Shown: positions 17,314 to 27,139 of the stretch, one piece after another
How the letters are laid out: every line of letters starts with the position of its first letter
Position numbering within the stretch: position 1 is the first letter of the stretch
Origin: Photobacterium obscurum
Lineage (GTDB): Bacteria > Pseudomonadota > Gammaproteobacteria > Enterobacterales > Vibrionaceae
Length of the DNA: 64,000 nucleotides
Assembly: GCF_026191635.1 (NCBI RefSeq)
Contig: NZ_JAKRRW010000002.1
Coordinates: 248,001-312,000, forward strand
Reading direction: 5' to 3'
The notes under the pieces: generated by a model
Database searches by the model: none
Seen by the model: the letters and a program-made list of their open reading frames with translations, nothing else
Told to the model about the DNA's origin: nothing
Program-made: the position numbers and the translations under genes

Positions 17314-18047
17314 TACTTTTTACCGGAGGCCTTCATCGCGTGTCCGGTCATGGGAACAAAGAGAACACCAGCGATTTGCCAAACCGTATAGTCCCCCCCC
17401 TTTTTGGTGACGAGGACTAAGTTCTGATAGCTGAAGGGGTTTCCCAATGGAAGAACCAGCCGCCCTCCATCCGTAAGCTGCGCCAAAAGAGGCGGAGGGA
17501 TATGGTCAACAGCAGCGGTGAGCATAATAGCATCATAGGGCGCTCCCTTATTCCAGCCGAAGTAGCCGTCACCACATCGTACTTTAACATTGGTATAGCC
17601 AAGAGAGTCCAGAAGTTTGCTGGCCTTAGTGCAGAGCTTTTCCTTGATCTCGATGCTAATCACCTCTTTTGCTACCTCGGAAAGCACTGCTGCCTGGTAA
17701 CCAGAGCCGGTTCCTATCTCGAGTACTCTTTCACTGCCAGTGAGTTCGAGCACTTCCGTCATCAGGGCAACAATATATGGCTGTGATATGGTCTGTCCTT
17801 CGCCGATCGGCAGGGGGGAATCCGAGTACGCTTTTAAAGCCAGAATCTTCGGAACAAAAAGGTGCCTAGGGAGCTTGCTCATTGCCATTAGCACTCTCTT
17901 GTCTACAATGCCGCGCTTGGTTAGCTGGTTTTGGACCATTATCTCTCGGGCACGGACATTTTTTTCGGAATCAGTCACCGCTAATGATGCAAGGGGCTGG
18001 ATCCCAAATATGACAAAGGTAATAAATAGAAACAATAACCTACCCAT
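17313..18047 (-). CDS. pcm: Protein-L-isoaspartate O-methyltransferase with signal peptide
   Basis: I choose ATG 18047, which has GGGAG upstream, giving 244 residues. The first 25 residues form a clear signal sequence ([18 protein letters not shown] ... SLAVTD). The rest is a complete [37 protein letters not shown], the AdoMet motif [15 protein letters not shown], the acidic SIEIKE, and [12 protein letters not shown]. The enzyme methylates isoaspartate in aged proteins to start repair and normally acts in the cytoplasm, where AdoMet is made. An exported form needs AdoMet on the other side of the membrane, or the segment acts as a membrane anchor. It is translationally coupled to the SpeE-like membrane protein, which might handle AdoMet or a related compound (inference). 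The pair is probably acquired. Confidence 0.85.
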   Translation of the reverse strand: MGRLLFLFITFVIFGIQPLASLAVTDSEKNVRAREIMVQNQLTKRGIVDKRVLMAMSKLPRHLFVPKILALKAYSDSPLPIGEGQTISQPYIVALMTEVLELTGSERVLEIGTGSGYQAAVLSEVAKEVISIEIKEKLCTKASKLLDSLGYTNVKVRCGDGYFGWNKGAPYDAIMLTAAVDHIPPPLLAQLTDGGRLVLPLGNPFSYQNLVLVTKKGGDYTVWQIAGVLFVPMTGHAMKASGKK

Positions 18048-18085
18048 AGCGCACTCCCTACAGGATTTTGAAATAACTAAATCAC

Positions 18086-18118
18086 TATACCCAAGTAACC
18101 TCAAGATGCTTGGGTATA
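18086..18118. repeat. Inverted repeat TATACCCAAG/CTTGGGTATA
   Basis: Two perfect 10-bp arms (18086-18095 and 18109-18118) flank a 13-base loop. It lies 39 bp upstream of the pcm start. Similar TATACCCAAG-type repeats are, from memory, dispersed in enteric and vibrio genomes, so it could be an end of a small mobile element or a regulatory hairpin. There is no T-run. Confidence 0.55.
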
Positions 18119-18377
18119 TAGAGTATAGGAAGAATGAACGTGTGTTTATTTTAAGTAGGCAACAACCTGTGTGGCATATCCATCAGGTCTCATCCAATAG
18201 AAGAAGTCATTTAATAGAAAGCTTCGCTAGATGAGGCTTGTGCTGAACTTATGTGAGCAATTGGCACAATTTACCATTCTGGAATCAATTAATATTTGAT
18301 AAGAGCCACTGTCAGAGTATTAGTCAACACAGTTGATGTGGATCGAACGTGTGCCTGTACACTTTACATATAAAGAA

Positions 18378-18406
18378 AGCCCCGGCATTGTTAATGCCGG
18401 GGCTTT
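18378..18406 (+). terminator. Terminator-like hairpin, copy of the one after the PTS gene
   Basis: A perfect 12-bp stem (18378-18389 with 18393-18404) with a GTT loop is followed by TTTT overlapping the stem end. Its sequence is nearly that of 558-591, yet no plus-strand gene precedes it. The remaining bases between pcm and the lipoprotein gene (18119-18643) hold no gene I can support. The orphan terminator suggests that a gene was lost or that the hairpin moved with a segment. Confidence 0.6.
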
Positions 18407-18643
18407 TGCCACCGCTGCCTACGGATTCTTTGCGATTTATCATGGCTCCAGCAAAGCTGGTAAGCTAAGTTCATTTCCCCCATTGGTCTGTACAAGGTAC
18501 AGATGCACAATTGAACTTGTATCGATAATCACATCTTATTAGTTGTAGGCTCTCCTTGCGTTCACTAAGCAGTGTTGCCACTGAAATTGCGCATTAGCTT
18601 TATTATGCTTGTTATCGTCCCCAAAAAGTTTTGTTGTTATTAT

Positions 18644-19342
18644 TTATTTTTCTTCTGCTGCAAATAGTACACTCTCTTCATCTATAACCAGTAAGTAAGA
18701 CTTACCGGGCGTTACGCCATCCCCACAAAAATCGATAGTGGCTTGGTTGTTCATGAACAGTTCACCAATGCAGCTCCCAAGAATCTTCTGTTCCGAGATC
18801 TGGCCTTTTTTTATCTGGCTGTTGCTCATAACACCAGTTGTCGGTTTTATGATATTGATTTCTATATCTTGAAGGCTAAATATGCGAATGCCGTATTGGT
18901 CTTCGTTATCGAGCTTTTCATGACGCTCTGCAACGAATAGCGTTTCACCAAGCTCTGTATCTTCCCAGGCTATTAACCAATAACTTTCACCAGTGTTGGT
19001 TACAAGGTCCTCAATTTTGCCAATCTCAGACAGACTGTTGGTTTCCAAGGCGCCGATATCGACTGTCAGAGGAGTCGGCGTTGACCAGCTTACTGTGTGT
19101 TGGTTTATTGCCTTTTCGCTGTTCATTACAACCTTGTTGCTTTCATCAAAAAGGCTTGCTTCGTTGCTAGCATCTTTAAGGAAAAAATCCGTCGCATCAT
19201 CCGTGGTATTGACGAACTCAAACTTGACTTGCCGAGTCGCCGCTTGTTCATCTTGTGATGGTGTCTGATCTGATGAACTGCTTCCTCCGCCACACCCGGC
19301 AATACACAGAGAAACAAAAATTGTTAGCGCTGGCCTCATCAT
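18644..19342 (-). CDS. Hypothetical lipoprotein
   Basis: The 232-residue protein has a lipoprotein signal, MRPALTIFVSLCIAGC, with the modified Cys in CIAGCGGG, then a Ser/Gly linker (GGGSSSSDQTPS). The mature part is acidic with alternating beta-strand patterns (ESYWLIAWEDTELGETLFVAER, YGIRIFSLQDIEINI) and a pair of Cys residues near CIGEL and DFCGDG that may form a disulphide. I recognise no domain. It is probably attached to the outer membrane. It stands alone between the pcm unit and ppsR. Confidence 0.75.
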   Translation of the reverse strand: MMRPALTIFVSLCIAGCGGGSSSSDQTPSQDEQAATRQVKFEFVNTTDDATDFFLKDASNEASLFDESNKVVMNSEKAINQHTVSWSTPTPLTVDIGALETNSLSEIGKIEDLVTNTGESYWLIAWEDTELGETLFVAERHEKLDNEDQYGIRIFSLQDIEINIIKPTTGVMSNSQIKKGQISEQKILGSCIGELFMNNQATIDFCGDGVTPGKSYLLVIDEESVLFAAEEK

Positions 19343-19556
19343 CTTAGAACCCCGTTGTATTTATTTGTGAAGCTCAAAGTAAGCATATTGCAAGAACTAG
19401 TGATTTTTTGATGAATAGAAGGGAGAAAAATCACTAATTTGTAAGTGACTGATAAGAAATAAGAATAAAGCTCTCAGATATGAGAATTTGTGGAGATATA
19501 AAATCTCAAAGCGCTTTTTTGCTGGTTTTTTATCCTATCTGAGGTTGTTGGCATAA

Positions 19557-19610
19557 AAGAGAACGTGATTTGTCAGCTTCAACCCCTCTGCGGGAAAATC
19601 ACGCTCTCTT
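19557..19610. other. Long imperfect inverted repeat downstream of ppsR
   Basis: Arms of 15 bases (19557-19571 and 19596-19610) pair with one mismatch around a 24-base loop. It lies about 60 bp beyond the ppsR stop and may act as a weak terminator. The minus-strand exit carries only a short T-run. The rest of 19343-19668 shows nothing recognisable. Confidence 0.4.
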
Positions 19611-19668
19611 TAGGGGCGGTGAGAGCCAAATGTAATCGATTAATTTTCGATAATAAAAATGTGTATCA

Positions 19669-20502
19669 CTAACACATACGACGTTTAAGGCCGCTGATGT
19701 CGAGTAAGCGGGTCGAGATTTCCTCGACAGATAGCGATGTGGTGTTCAGGTAGGGAATCGCTTCGCGACGGAACATAGATTCGACTTTATGCAGCTCGGC
19801 CTCGCATTGTTTTTGGCTGGCATAATCGCTGTTGGCATACCGCTCATTACGGATTGCAACCAAGCGTTCGGTATTGATAGTTAACCCGTAGGTTTTATAA
19901 CGAAAGGGCTCGATGGCCGGGGGCAATTTCAGGCTTGCCATATCTTCTGCAATGAAAGGGTAGTTGACTGCACGGATCCCGAACTGCATTGCCAGATAAA
20001 GGCTCGTCGGGGTTTTACCGCAACGAGAGACACCGAGAAGAATAATATCGGCTTGTTCAAGATTGTTCAGTGAAACCCCATCATCGTGGGCGAGGGTATA
20101 CTCGATTGCAGCGATACGATCTTGATAACTGGCAGCATCTTTATTGATGCTATGAGAACGTTGGAGTTGTGGTTGAGGTTCCATATTAAGATCGTGCTTC
20201 AGAGGCTCGACAATAGCGTGCAGAACGTCGTAAAGATTGGCTTGGCTTTGCTCGATAATAGCCTTGATTTCAGGAACCACAATTGAATAAAAAACTAAAG
20301 GCTTTATGCCTGTTTGCTCATAAGCGAGATCGATCTGTTTCTGTACGCTTATCGCCCGATCGACTGATTCGACAAACGGAAGGGTTGTTTGGCGGGTCTC
20401 AATGTCGAATTGACCCAGAACCGCATGCCCAAGTGTTTCAGAAGTAATCGCTGTACCGTCAGAAACGTAAAACACATCACGAAAATTGGATTTGCGCTGC
20501 AT
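19669..20502 (-). CDS. ppsR: PEP synthase regulatory protein (kinase/pyrophosphorylase)
   Basis: The 277-residue protein has the same length and layout as E. coli PpsR (YdiA). The N-terminus [21 protein letters not shown] and the P-loop GVSRCGKT at residues 157-164, followed by PTSLYLA, are diagnostic. The enzyme uses ADP to phosphorylate a Thr next to the catalytic His of PEP synthase, shutting it off. It then removes the phosphate by phosphorolysis, giving pyrophosphate. It is transcribed divergently from its target ppsA, 218 bp apart, the arrangement usual in gammaproteobacteria. Confidence 0.96.
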   Translation of the reverse strand: MQRKSNFRDVFYVSDGTAITSETLGHAVLGQFDIETRQTTLPFVESVDRAISVQKQIDLAYEQTGIKPLVFYSIVVPEIKAIIEQSQANLYDVLHAIVEPLKHDLNMEPQPQLQRSHSINKDAASYQDRIAAIEYTLAHDDGVSLNNLEQADIILLGVSRCGKTPTSLYLAMQFGIRAVNYPFIAEDMASLKLPPAIEPFRYKTYGLTINTERLVAIRNERYANSDYASQKQCEAELHKVESMFRREAIPYLNTTSLSVEEISTRLLDISGLKRRMC

Positions 20503-20720
20503 AAAAAGTTGAATCCTTAAAATTATTCTGTAACTTAATAGTCATTAATACTTATAACAATAACCTTACAGGGTGGCTATTCTTCTTTTACATGTTTTGA
20601 GTAAAGAAGAATGCTTAACGGGGACATATTGTGACGCAGTATTTTTTTGACTGCTAACGCAATCGTTTCCGTTGAGAGGTTGCCCACATAAACTGTTGAA
20701 TCCAATAAAGGAGAGTTGCC
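20503..20720. promoter_or_regulatory. Divergent ppsR/ppsA promoter region
   Basis: The 218 bases between the two divergent starts must hold both promoters. They are AT-rich near ppsR. ppsA has an AAAGGAGAG ribosome site right before its GTG start. I could not place a Cra or CRP site with confidence. Confidence 0.5.
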
Positions 20721-23090
20721 GTGCAACAGAATGTTGTTTGGTATGATGCTTTGTCAATGAATGATGTTGACAAAGTGGGTGGAAAGAATGCATCACTGGG
20801 TGAAATGGTTGCCAACCTTGCCGGTGCAGGCGTTAAAGTACCTAATGGGTATGCGACAACGGCTCATGCATTTAACCAGTTTCTTGATGCAAGCGATTTG
20901 AATGATCGCATCCATGATCTTTTAGATGCACTGGATGTAGATGATGTGAATGCGCTGCAGCAGGCAGGAGAAACGATCCGAAATTGGATTCTTGAAGCGC
21001 CGCTTCCTTCAGATTTAGAGAAGGACATTCGAGAATGCTATAGCGAATTGGGTGAAGGTGACGAGATGCTTTCCGTCGCTGTTCGTTCTTCTGCAACGGC
21101 TGAAGATTTACCTGATGCATCGTTTGCCGGTCAGCAAGAGACTTTCCTTAACGTGCGTGGTATTGATGCCGTCATTGAAGCCGTTAAGCATGTTTTTGCA
21201 TCACTGTTCAATGACCGTGCAATTTCTTACCGTGTCCATCAGGGCTTTGAGCACAAAGGTGTGGCTTTGTCGGCTGGTATTCAGCGTATGGTTCGCTCCG
21301 ATGTGGCCTCGTCAGGGGTTATGTTTACCCTGGATACAGAATCAGGCTTTGACCAAGTGGTATTTATTACTTCCTCTTGGGGCTTGGGCGAAATGGTGGT
21401 TCAGGGCGCAGTAAACCCAGATGAATTCTATGTCCATAAGCCAACCCTTCAGGCCGGTAAACCCGCGGTTGTTCGCCGTACCTTTGGTTCGAAACTGATC
21501 AAGATGGTTTATGCCGAAGGCGAGGAACTTGGTACTCAGGTTGAGGTGATGGATACCTCAGATGCGGAACGGAAGCAGTTCTCGCTATCTGATGAAGAAA
21601 TTGAGTCGTTGGCTAAGCAGGCCATGATTATCGAGAAGCACTACAATCGTCCGATGGATATTGAGTGGGCGAAAGACGGTGTAACGGGCGAGCTGTTTAT
21701 TGTTCAGGCCCGTCCAGAGACTGTACGCTCTCGTGATGATGCCCAGGTTATGGAGCGATTCCACCTTAATGGTAACGGTAAGGCCATCATCGAAGGCCGG
21801 GCTATCGGTCAGCGAATTGGTTCTGGGGTTGTTCGGGTTGTATCTGACTTAAGCCAGATGGATCAAGTTCAGGCCGGTGATGTGCTGGTGGCTGACATGA
21901 CAGACCCTGACTGGGAACCTGTGATGAAGAAAGCTTCGGCAATTGTCACTAACCGGGGAGGGCGTACCTGCCATGCCGCTATCATTGCCCGTGAACTTGG
22001 TATTCCAGCCGTTGTCGGTTGTGGGCACGCCACTGAATTGCTGGCAACCGGTCAGCAGGTAACAGTGTCGTGTGCACAAGGTGAAACCGGCTTTATCTAT
22101 GAAGGTGAGTTAGATTTTGAAGTTCGCCGTTCAGAAGTGAGTGATTTACCGACACTACCATTGAAAGTGATGATGAATGTCGGTAACCCGGATCGAGCCT
22201 TTGACTTTGCCTGTATTCCGAATGAAGGTATCGGCCTGGCACGACTCGAGTTCATCATTAACAAAATGATCGGTGTTCACCCTAAAGCACTGCTGAACTA
22301 TAACGAGCAGTCTGATGAGCTGAAAGCTGTGATTGACCAACGTATTGTTGGTTATAGTGACCCGGTTGAATTTTATATCGAAAAACTCACCGAAGGGATC
22401 TCGACGCTGGCATCGGCATTCTGGCCAAAACGTGTCATTGTGCGAATGTCAGACTTTAAGTCGAACGAATACCGTAATCTGATTGGTGGCGTGAACTTCG
22501 AGCCGACGGAAGAAAACCCAATGCTCGGTTTCCGCGGAGCATCTCGATATATCTCCCCACAGTTCCAAGATTGTTTTTCTCTGGAATGTGAAGCTATAAA
22601 GCGCGTTCGTGAGCGCATGGGACTGAAAAATGTCGAGATCATGATCCCGTTTGTTCGTACTGTTAGCGAAGCGGCCTCTGTCATAGATCTACTGGCTAAG
22701 TTCGATCTGCGTCGTGGTGAGAATGGCCTGAAAGTCATCATGATGTGTGAGTTGCCGTCTAATGCGATTCTGGCTGAAGAGTTCTTGAAGTACTTTGACG
22801 GTTTTTCGATTGGTTCGAACGATATGACCCAACTTACTCTCGGCCTTGACCGTGATTCTGGTGACATCGCCCATATGTTTGATGAGCGAAATGAAGCCGT
22901 TAAAGCCATGCTGTCGATGGCGATTCAAGCAGCCAACAAAGCGGGTAAGTATGTTGGGATCTGTGGCCAGGGACCTTCGGATCATGAAGATCTTGCTGAT
23001 TGGCTAATGGAGCAGGGTATTGATTCGGTTTCTCTCAACCCAGATACCGTTGTTGAAACCTGGCTGCATCTAGGTAAAAAATCAAGTTAG
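20721..23090 (+). CDS. ppsA: Phosphoenolpyruvate synthase (pyruvate, water dikinase)
   Basis: The 789-residue cytoplasmic enzyme converts pyruvate, ATP and water to PEP, AMP and phosphate, allowing growth on pyruvate or lactate. The start is GTG 20721 behind AAAGGAGAG. The ATP-grasp domain (about 1-340) shows [12 protein letters not shown] and [22 protein letters not shown]. The swivelling phosphohistidine domain carries [15 protein letters not shown] with catalytic His418 and the preceding Thr that PpsR modifies. The C-terminal PEP-binding TIM barrel shows [17 protein letters not shown] and GSNDMTQL and ends with the active-site Cys in GICGQGPSD. Length and motifs match E. coli PpsA closely. 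Confidence 0.97.
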   Translation: MQQNVVWYDALSMNDVDKVGGKNASLGEMVANLAGAGVKVPNGYATTAHAFNQFLDASDLNDRIHDLLDALDVDDVNALQQAGETIRNWILEAPLPSDLEKDIRECYSELGEGDEMLSVAVRSSATAEDLPDASFAGQQETFLNVRGIDAVIEAVKHVFASLFNDRAISYRVHQGFEHKGVALSAGIQRMVRSDVASSGVMFTLDTESGFDQVVFITSSWGLGEMVVQGAVNPDEFYVHKPTLQAGKPAVVRRTFGSKLIKMVYAEGEELGTQVEVMDTSDAERKQFSLSDEEIESLAKQAMIIEKHYNRPMDIEWAKDGVTGELFIVQARPETVRSRDDAQVMERFHLNGNGKAIIEGRAIGQRIGSGVVRVVSDLSQMDQVQAGDVLVADMTDPDWEPVMKKASAIVTNRGGRTCHAAIIARELGIPAVVGCGHATELLATGQQVTVSCAQGETGFIYEGELDFEVRRSEVSDLPTLPLKVMMNVGNPDRAFDFACIPNEGIGLARLEFIINKMIGVHPKALLNYNEQSDELKAVIDQRIVGYSDPVEFYIEKLTEGISTLASAFWPKRVIVRMSDFKSNEYRNLIGGVNFEPTEENPMLGFRGASRYISPQFQDCFSLECEAIKRVRERMGLKNVEIMIPFVRTVSEAASVIDLLAKFDLRRGENGLKVIMMCELPSNAILAEEFLKYFDGFSIGSNDMTQLTLGLDRDSGDIAHMFDERNEAVKAMLSMAIQAANKAGKYVGICGQGPSDHEDLADWLMEQGIDSVSLNPDTVVETWLHLGKKSS

Positions 23091-23123
23091 GAATTATTGT
23101 AATAACTACCTAGGTACTTGAAT

Positions 23124-23176
23124 AAAGCCCGCATCGCCTTTTCTTTCGAAGAACTTAAAGGTTATGTGGGCTTTTT
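23124..23176 (+). terminator. Rho-independent terminator of ppsA
   Basis: An 11-bp stem (AAAGCCCGCAT at 23124-23134 with 23164-23174, one G-U pair) encloses a long arm with an inner hairpin around CTTTCGAAG. It ends in TTTTT. It lies 34 bp after the ppsA stop. Confidence 0.8.
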
Positions 23177-23310
23177 AGTTTTCACCTTCTGGCGCAAGTG
23201 TTAGATTTTTCCGCAAACTATATTTCCATATCCAATTGCCCCTGTTGCTCTTAGGGACTTGAGCGTACAATCCCAGCGTTTTTCTTTACGGTTCTATCCC
23301 GAGGCAATTT

Positions 23311-24954
23311 GTGTACACCGAACAACTTATGATGTTGCTGGCTGTTTTTGAGCGAGCGGCACTCATGTTGATGATGCTTTTTTTGTTAACCCGAACTCAC
23401 CTGTTTCAGCATATAGTCAAGAAGCAGCATCGCCGGCCCGTCGAAACTGCGATGATTTCTTTGCTGTTCGTTGTGTTCGCAGTGTTTAGTACCTATACCG
23501 GTATAGAAGTAGACGGATCGCTGGTGAATGTGCGAATTATCGCCGTGCTATCGGGTGGGATTATTTTTGGCCCTTGGGTGGGGATCCCTGCCGGTATCGT
23601 TTCTGGTGTTCATCGTTACTTGATTGATGTTGACGGGCCTACCTCGGTAGCATGTTTGATCACCAGTATTATTGCAGGGCTGCTCGCTACCTGGATCTAT
23701 ACCAAATGTCCGAAAAAGCATTATGCCCGTTTTGGGATTATGGCCGGCATGTTCTGCGAAGTTTTCACAATGATCCTAATAGTGCTTTTGTCAGAGAATA
23801 AAACGCTGGCCTATAGCATCGTTTCCCATATCAGCATCCCCATGATAACGGGTGCTTTGTGTATTGGCTTGATCATTAAGTTGGTTCAGGATTTAGACGA
23901 AGAAAAAGATCTGGTTGCGGCCAGACAGGCCAAACTCGCGCTGGATATCGCCAATAAAACCTTACCGTATTTCCGTAAAAGCAGTCGAGAATCTCTGGAA
24001 GACGTATGTAATATCATCCGCGAAGACACTGAAGCGGATGCTGTTGCGATCACCGATGCCCAAGATGTCTTAGCATATAGCGGGGTAGGTCAGGAGAATT
24101 ACCTGGATGCCTACCATAAAATCAGTGACATGACTCAGCAAGCGGTTGCCACCGGCGAGCTGATCATCAGCAACAACCTTAATGTCCATGACTTCCATTC
24201 TTTGCTGATCATCCCATTGTGGGAAAATGGTACGGTTAGCGGTACCTTGAAGATCTTCTACCGTCAGCCACATCGTATTCGGCCGTCACTGCGTGAAATG
24301 GCGGTAGGTTTGTCACAACTGATTTCCACGCAAATGGAAGTGTCGCGGATAGAGCACCTGAAAGCGATGGCAAGCAAAGCAGAATTTACCGCGTTGCAAA
24401 GCAAGATTAATCCCCATTTCCTGTTTAATGCTTTGAATGCAATCTCAACTTTAGTTCGGATACGCCCGGACCAAGCGCGTCAGTTGATTGCAAATTTGGC
24501 TGATTTTCTACGTTATAACCTCGAGCGCAATGCTGAATTGATTGATATCCAGGAAGCTTTGCAGCAAGTGCGTGATTATGTCTCGATTGAACAGGCACGC
24601 TTTGGCAAAAAGCTAACTGTGGATTTTGATGTTGATGAACTTCATTTTGAGATCCCTTGTCTGCTGATCCAGCCGTTGGTGGAGAACGCCATTTTACATG
24701 GTATCCAGCCATCCTCGTCACCGGGTAAAGTCATGATTGCGGTTAAACAGGACGGTGAGCGCGTCAAAATTACGATACGTGATACAGGGGTGGGTATTCG
24801 ACAGGATGTGATCGACAAGCTGTATAGCGGATCTTTGGATAACCAGCATATTGGCTTGATGAATGTTCATCAGCGAGTGACCTTGTTGTATGGCGAAGGC
24901 TTGCATATTATGCGGTTGGCTCAAGGTACGGAAATGACGTTTTACGTCAAATAA
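23311..24954 (+). CDS. ypdA: LytS-type pyruvate-responsive sensor histidine kinase YpdA
   Basis: The 547-residue kinase starts at GTG 23311. It has a 5TMR-LYT membrane domain (about residues 30-200, including SGGIIFGPWVGIPAGIVSGVHR), a GAF domain (about 210-340), and a LytS-type His_kinase domain with the acceptor His in SKINPHFLFNALN. The ATPase end has LLIQPLVENAILHGIQP, DTGVGI and the tail LLYGEGLHIMRL. This last block closely follows E. coli YpdA, which with YpdB responds to extracellular pyruvate. Here the gene sits 17 bp upstream of ypdB and next to a yhjX homologue, the known target, which supports YpdA over its relative BtsS. Confidence 0.9.
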   Translation: MYTEQLMMLLAVFERAALMLMMLFLLTRTHLFQHIVKKQHRRPVETAMISLLFVVFAVFSTYTGIEVDGSLVNVRIIAVLSGGIIFGPWVGIPAGIVSGVHRYLIDVDGPTSVACLITSIIAGLLATWIYTKCPKKHYARFGIMAGMFCEVFTMILIVLLSENKTLAYSIVSHISIPMITGALCIGLIIKLVQDLDEEKDLVAARQAKLALDIANKTLPYFRKSSRESLEDVCNIIREDTEADAVAITDAQDVLAYSGVGQENYLDAYHKISDMTQQAVATGELIISNNLNVHDFHSLLIIPLWENGTVSGTLKIFYRQPHRIRPSLREMAVGLSQLISTQMEVSRIEHLKAMASKAEFTALQSKINPHFLFNALNAISTLVRIRPDQARQLIANLADFLRYNLERNAELIDIQEALQQVRDYVSIEQARFGKKLTVDFDVDELHFEIPCLLIQPLVENAILHGIQPSSSPGKVMIAVKQDGERVKITIRDTGVGIRQDVIDKLYSGSLDNQHIGLMNVHQRVTLLYGEGLHIMRLAQGTEMTFYVK

Positions 24955-24971
24955 ACGAAGTAGTAGGTAAT

Positions 24972-25697
24972 GTGATGTTAAAAGCCCTAATTGTTGAAGA
25001 TGAATATCTGGCAAGGGAAGAGCTGACGTATTTGATTGAAACACATAGTAATATAAAAATTGTTGCCGCTTTTGAAGATGGTCTGGAAGCATTTAAGTTT
25101 TTACAGAGTAACAAAGTTGATATTGCGTTTCTTGATATCAATATTCCTTCGATTGACGGGATGTTGCTGGCTCGGAATATCCATCAGTTTTCTCAGAAGC
25201 CACATATTGTCTTCACAACCGCTTACAAAGAGTTTGCCGTCGATGCCTTTGAACTAGAGGCGTTCGATTATATTTTAAAGCCGTTGAATGAACATCGGGT
25301 TATCGGGCTGTTAAATAAGCTTGAAGCGGCTCATCAATGTCAGCCTCAAGTCGAGGATAATCAGCGCCCGAAGACAGTTAACCTGAGCAAAGATAACCGT
25401 ATCCGAGTCACCCCGGTAGAAGACATCTATTATGCGGTCGCCAATGAAAAAGTGACTGATGTCTATACCAAAGAGGGGGCTTATGTGGCGCCTTTTACCA
25501 TTAGTGAATTGATGAAGCGCTTGCCAGAGCGCGACTTCTTCCGGTCCCATCGCTCATATTGTGTGAATATAAATAAAATACAGGAAATAGTCCCTTGGCT
25601 AAACAGCACCTATATGCTCAAAGTATTCGATATCGATGCTGAAATCCCTGTTAGCCGCAGCAATATAAAGGCGTTTCGAGAGTTGATGCAATTGTAA
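24972..25697 (+). CDS. ypdB: LytTR-type response regulator YpdB
   Basis: The 241-residue regulator has a receiver domain (LIVEDEYLAREEL, phospho-acceptor Asp in AFLDINIPSIDG, Lys in YILKPL) and a C-terminal LytTR DNA-binding domain. Segments such as FELEAFDYILKP, FFRSHRSYCVNINKI and PVSRSNIKAFRELM match E. coli YpdB almost residue for residue. In E. coli YpdB activates yhjX by binding a direct repeat. Here a yhjX homologue follows directly and a matching repeat lies between the genes (25713-25743). Confidence 0.94.
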   Translation: MMLKALIVEDEYLAREELTYLIETHSNIKIVAAFEDGLEAFKFLQSNKVDIAFLDINIPSIDGMLLARNIHQFSQKPHIVFTTAYKEFAVDAFELEAFDYILKPLNEHRVIGLLNKLEAAHQCQPQVEDNQRPKTVNLSKDNRIRVTPVEDIYYAVANEKVTDVYTKEGAYVAPFTISELMKRLPERDFFRSHRSYCVNINKIQEIVPWLNSTYMLKVFDIDAEIPVSRSNIKAFRELMQL

Positions 25698-25712
25698 TTC
25701 GTGCCGCTATAT

Positions 25713-25743
25713 TGCATTTCATTCCGCAGTAAAGGTATCTCAT
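25713..25743 (+). promoter_or_regulatory. YpdB-type direct repeat upstream of yhjX
   Basis: TGCATTTCAT (25713-25722) and GGTATCTCAT (25734-25743) are separated by exactly 11 bases. The motif I recall for E. coli YpdB at yhjX is GGCATTTCAT-N11-GGCATTTCAT, so the halves match 9/10 and 8/10 with the right spacer. The site ends 112 bp before the yhjX start, a good position for activation. Confidence 0.75.
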
Positions 25744-25855
25744 TTTTTAATCTTTTCTACCTATTGTTATCACCAACGGGAACCGTATCTTGGCGTGTAA
25801 AAGAGGTGGCGAGACAGCCATCTTAACGCTTTTATATTCGTTGGAGATTAACATT

Positions 25856-27073
25856 ATGGCCACTCAGGTATCGAGCCGCTCCCGCGGCCTTACACTGCTA
25901 GGCACTATTCTTACTCAGTTTGCATTGGGTTCTGTGTATACATGGAGTCTGTTCAATGCTCAGCTTGCAGACAAGCTTACGGAGCCGGTGAGTCGTGTTG
26001 CATTTTCATTCGGTATTATGAGCTTGTCATTGGCAGTTGCTTCATCGTTATCGGGTAAGTTGCAAGAACGCTTTGGTATCCGTAAAGTCACTATCGCTTC
26101 AGGCCTGATGATTGGCATCAGCCTGTATCTGACCGGCCACGCCACTAACCTTATTATGTTATACATTTTTGCCGGGCTGCTGGTGGGATTTGCTGACGGC
26201 ACCGGTTACCTGATGGTGCTGTCGAACTGTGTGAAATTCTTTCCTGAGCGTAAAGGTTTGGCTTCTGCCTGTGCCATTGGTGCTTACGGTCTTGGCGCGC
26301 TAGCCTTCAAATACATCCTTATGTACCTTCTGACCAACACAGGCCTTGAAATCACATTTGAAATTTGGGGCTTCATTTGTATGGTTATGGTGATCATCGG
26401 CGGCCTGATGATGAAAGACGCGCCTAAACTGGAAACCCAAAGAACCAACAACTCAGTATCCAGTGACTATAGCTTGGCTGAAGCCATGAAGTGCCGTCAG
26501 TTCTGGATGTTGGCAGTGATGTTCCTGACAGTATGCATGAGCGGTCTGTATGTCATCGGTGTGGCGAAAGATATTGGCGAAAACTACGTTCACCTGTCGA
26601 TGACGACAGCTGCGGCATCCGTTGCGATTATCGCAGTTGGTAACCTGGGGGGCCGCCTGGTGCTGGGGATCCTGTCTGATCGCATCGCCCGTACCAAAGC
26701 AATTGCCATTGCACTATTTGTCTGCCTGCTTGGCGTTTGTGCTCTGCTGTTTGCACCAGCAAGTGCAATGAGCTTCTATTTTGCGGTAGCCTGCATCGCT
26801 TTCTGTTTCGGCGGTACAATCACGGTCTATCCATCACTGGTTAGTGATTTCTTCGGCCTTAATAATCTGACCCAAAACTACGGCTTTATTTACCTGAATT
26901 TCGGTATCGGTAGCTTTATCGGTTCGGTGGTTGCTTCGCTGTTCGGTGGTTTTGCTGCAACGTTCGATCTGATGCTGGTTCTGCTGATTGTCTCACTGGC
27001 AATTTCGCTGACAATCAAAGCGCCGGGTACAGAGCAAGACGAATTCACGGCTGAACCGCTGGCAGCAAACTAG
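25856..27073 (+). CDS. yhjX: Oxalate/formate-antiporter-family MFS transporter YhjX
   Basis: I start at ATG 25856 (GGAGA upstream), giving 405 residues, close to the 402 of E. coli YhjX. It is a 12-helix MFS permease. The OFA family signature GTILTQFALGSVYTWSLFN is in helix 1, KLQERFGIRKV in the helix 2-3 loop, GFADGTGYLMVLSNCVKFFPERKGLASA in helices 4-5, and GILSDRIARTKAI after the middle loop. YhjX is induced by extracellular pyruvate through YpdAB and may carry pyruvate or a related acid; its substrate is not settled in the literature I know. The gene forms a closed sensing unit with ypdAB upstream. Confidence 0.87.
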   Translation: MATQVSSRSRGLTLLGTILTQFALGSVYTWSLFNAQLADKLTEPVSRVAFSFGIMSLSLAVASSLSGKLQERFGIRKVTIASGLMIGISLYLTGHATNLIMLYIFAGLLVGFADGTGYLMVLSNCVKFFPERKGLASACAIGAYGLGALAFKYILMYLLTNTGLEITFEIWGFICMVMVIIGGLMMKDAPKLETQRTNNSVSSDYSLAEAMKCRQFWMLAVMFLTVCMSGLYVIGVAKDIGENYVHLSMTTAAASVAIIAVGNLGGRLVLGILSDRIARTKAIAIALFVCLLGVCALLFAPASAMSFYFAVACIAFCFGGTITVYPSLVSDFFGLNNLTQNYGFIYLNFGIGSFIGSVVASLFGGFAATFDLMLVLLIVSLAISLTIKAPGTEQDEFTAEPLAAN

Positions 27074-27113
27074 GATTTAGGACTACTAGCCATTATTCAG
27101 TTTGGTATAAAAA

Positions 27114-27135
27114 AGGCTCGGTGAATTCCGAGCCT
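27114..27135. terminator. Bidirectional terminator between yhjX and the PAAR gene
   Basis: An 8-bp stem AGGCTCGG/CCGAGCCT encloses a 6-base loop. On the minus strand it is followed by a T-run (A-run at 27108-27114 on plus), so it best serves the leftward PAAR transcript. It also lies 41 bp beyond yhjX. Confidence 0.75.
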
Positions 27136-27139
27136 AATA

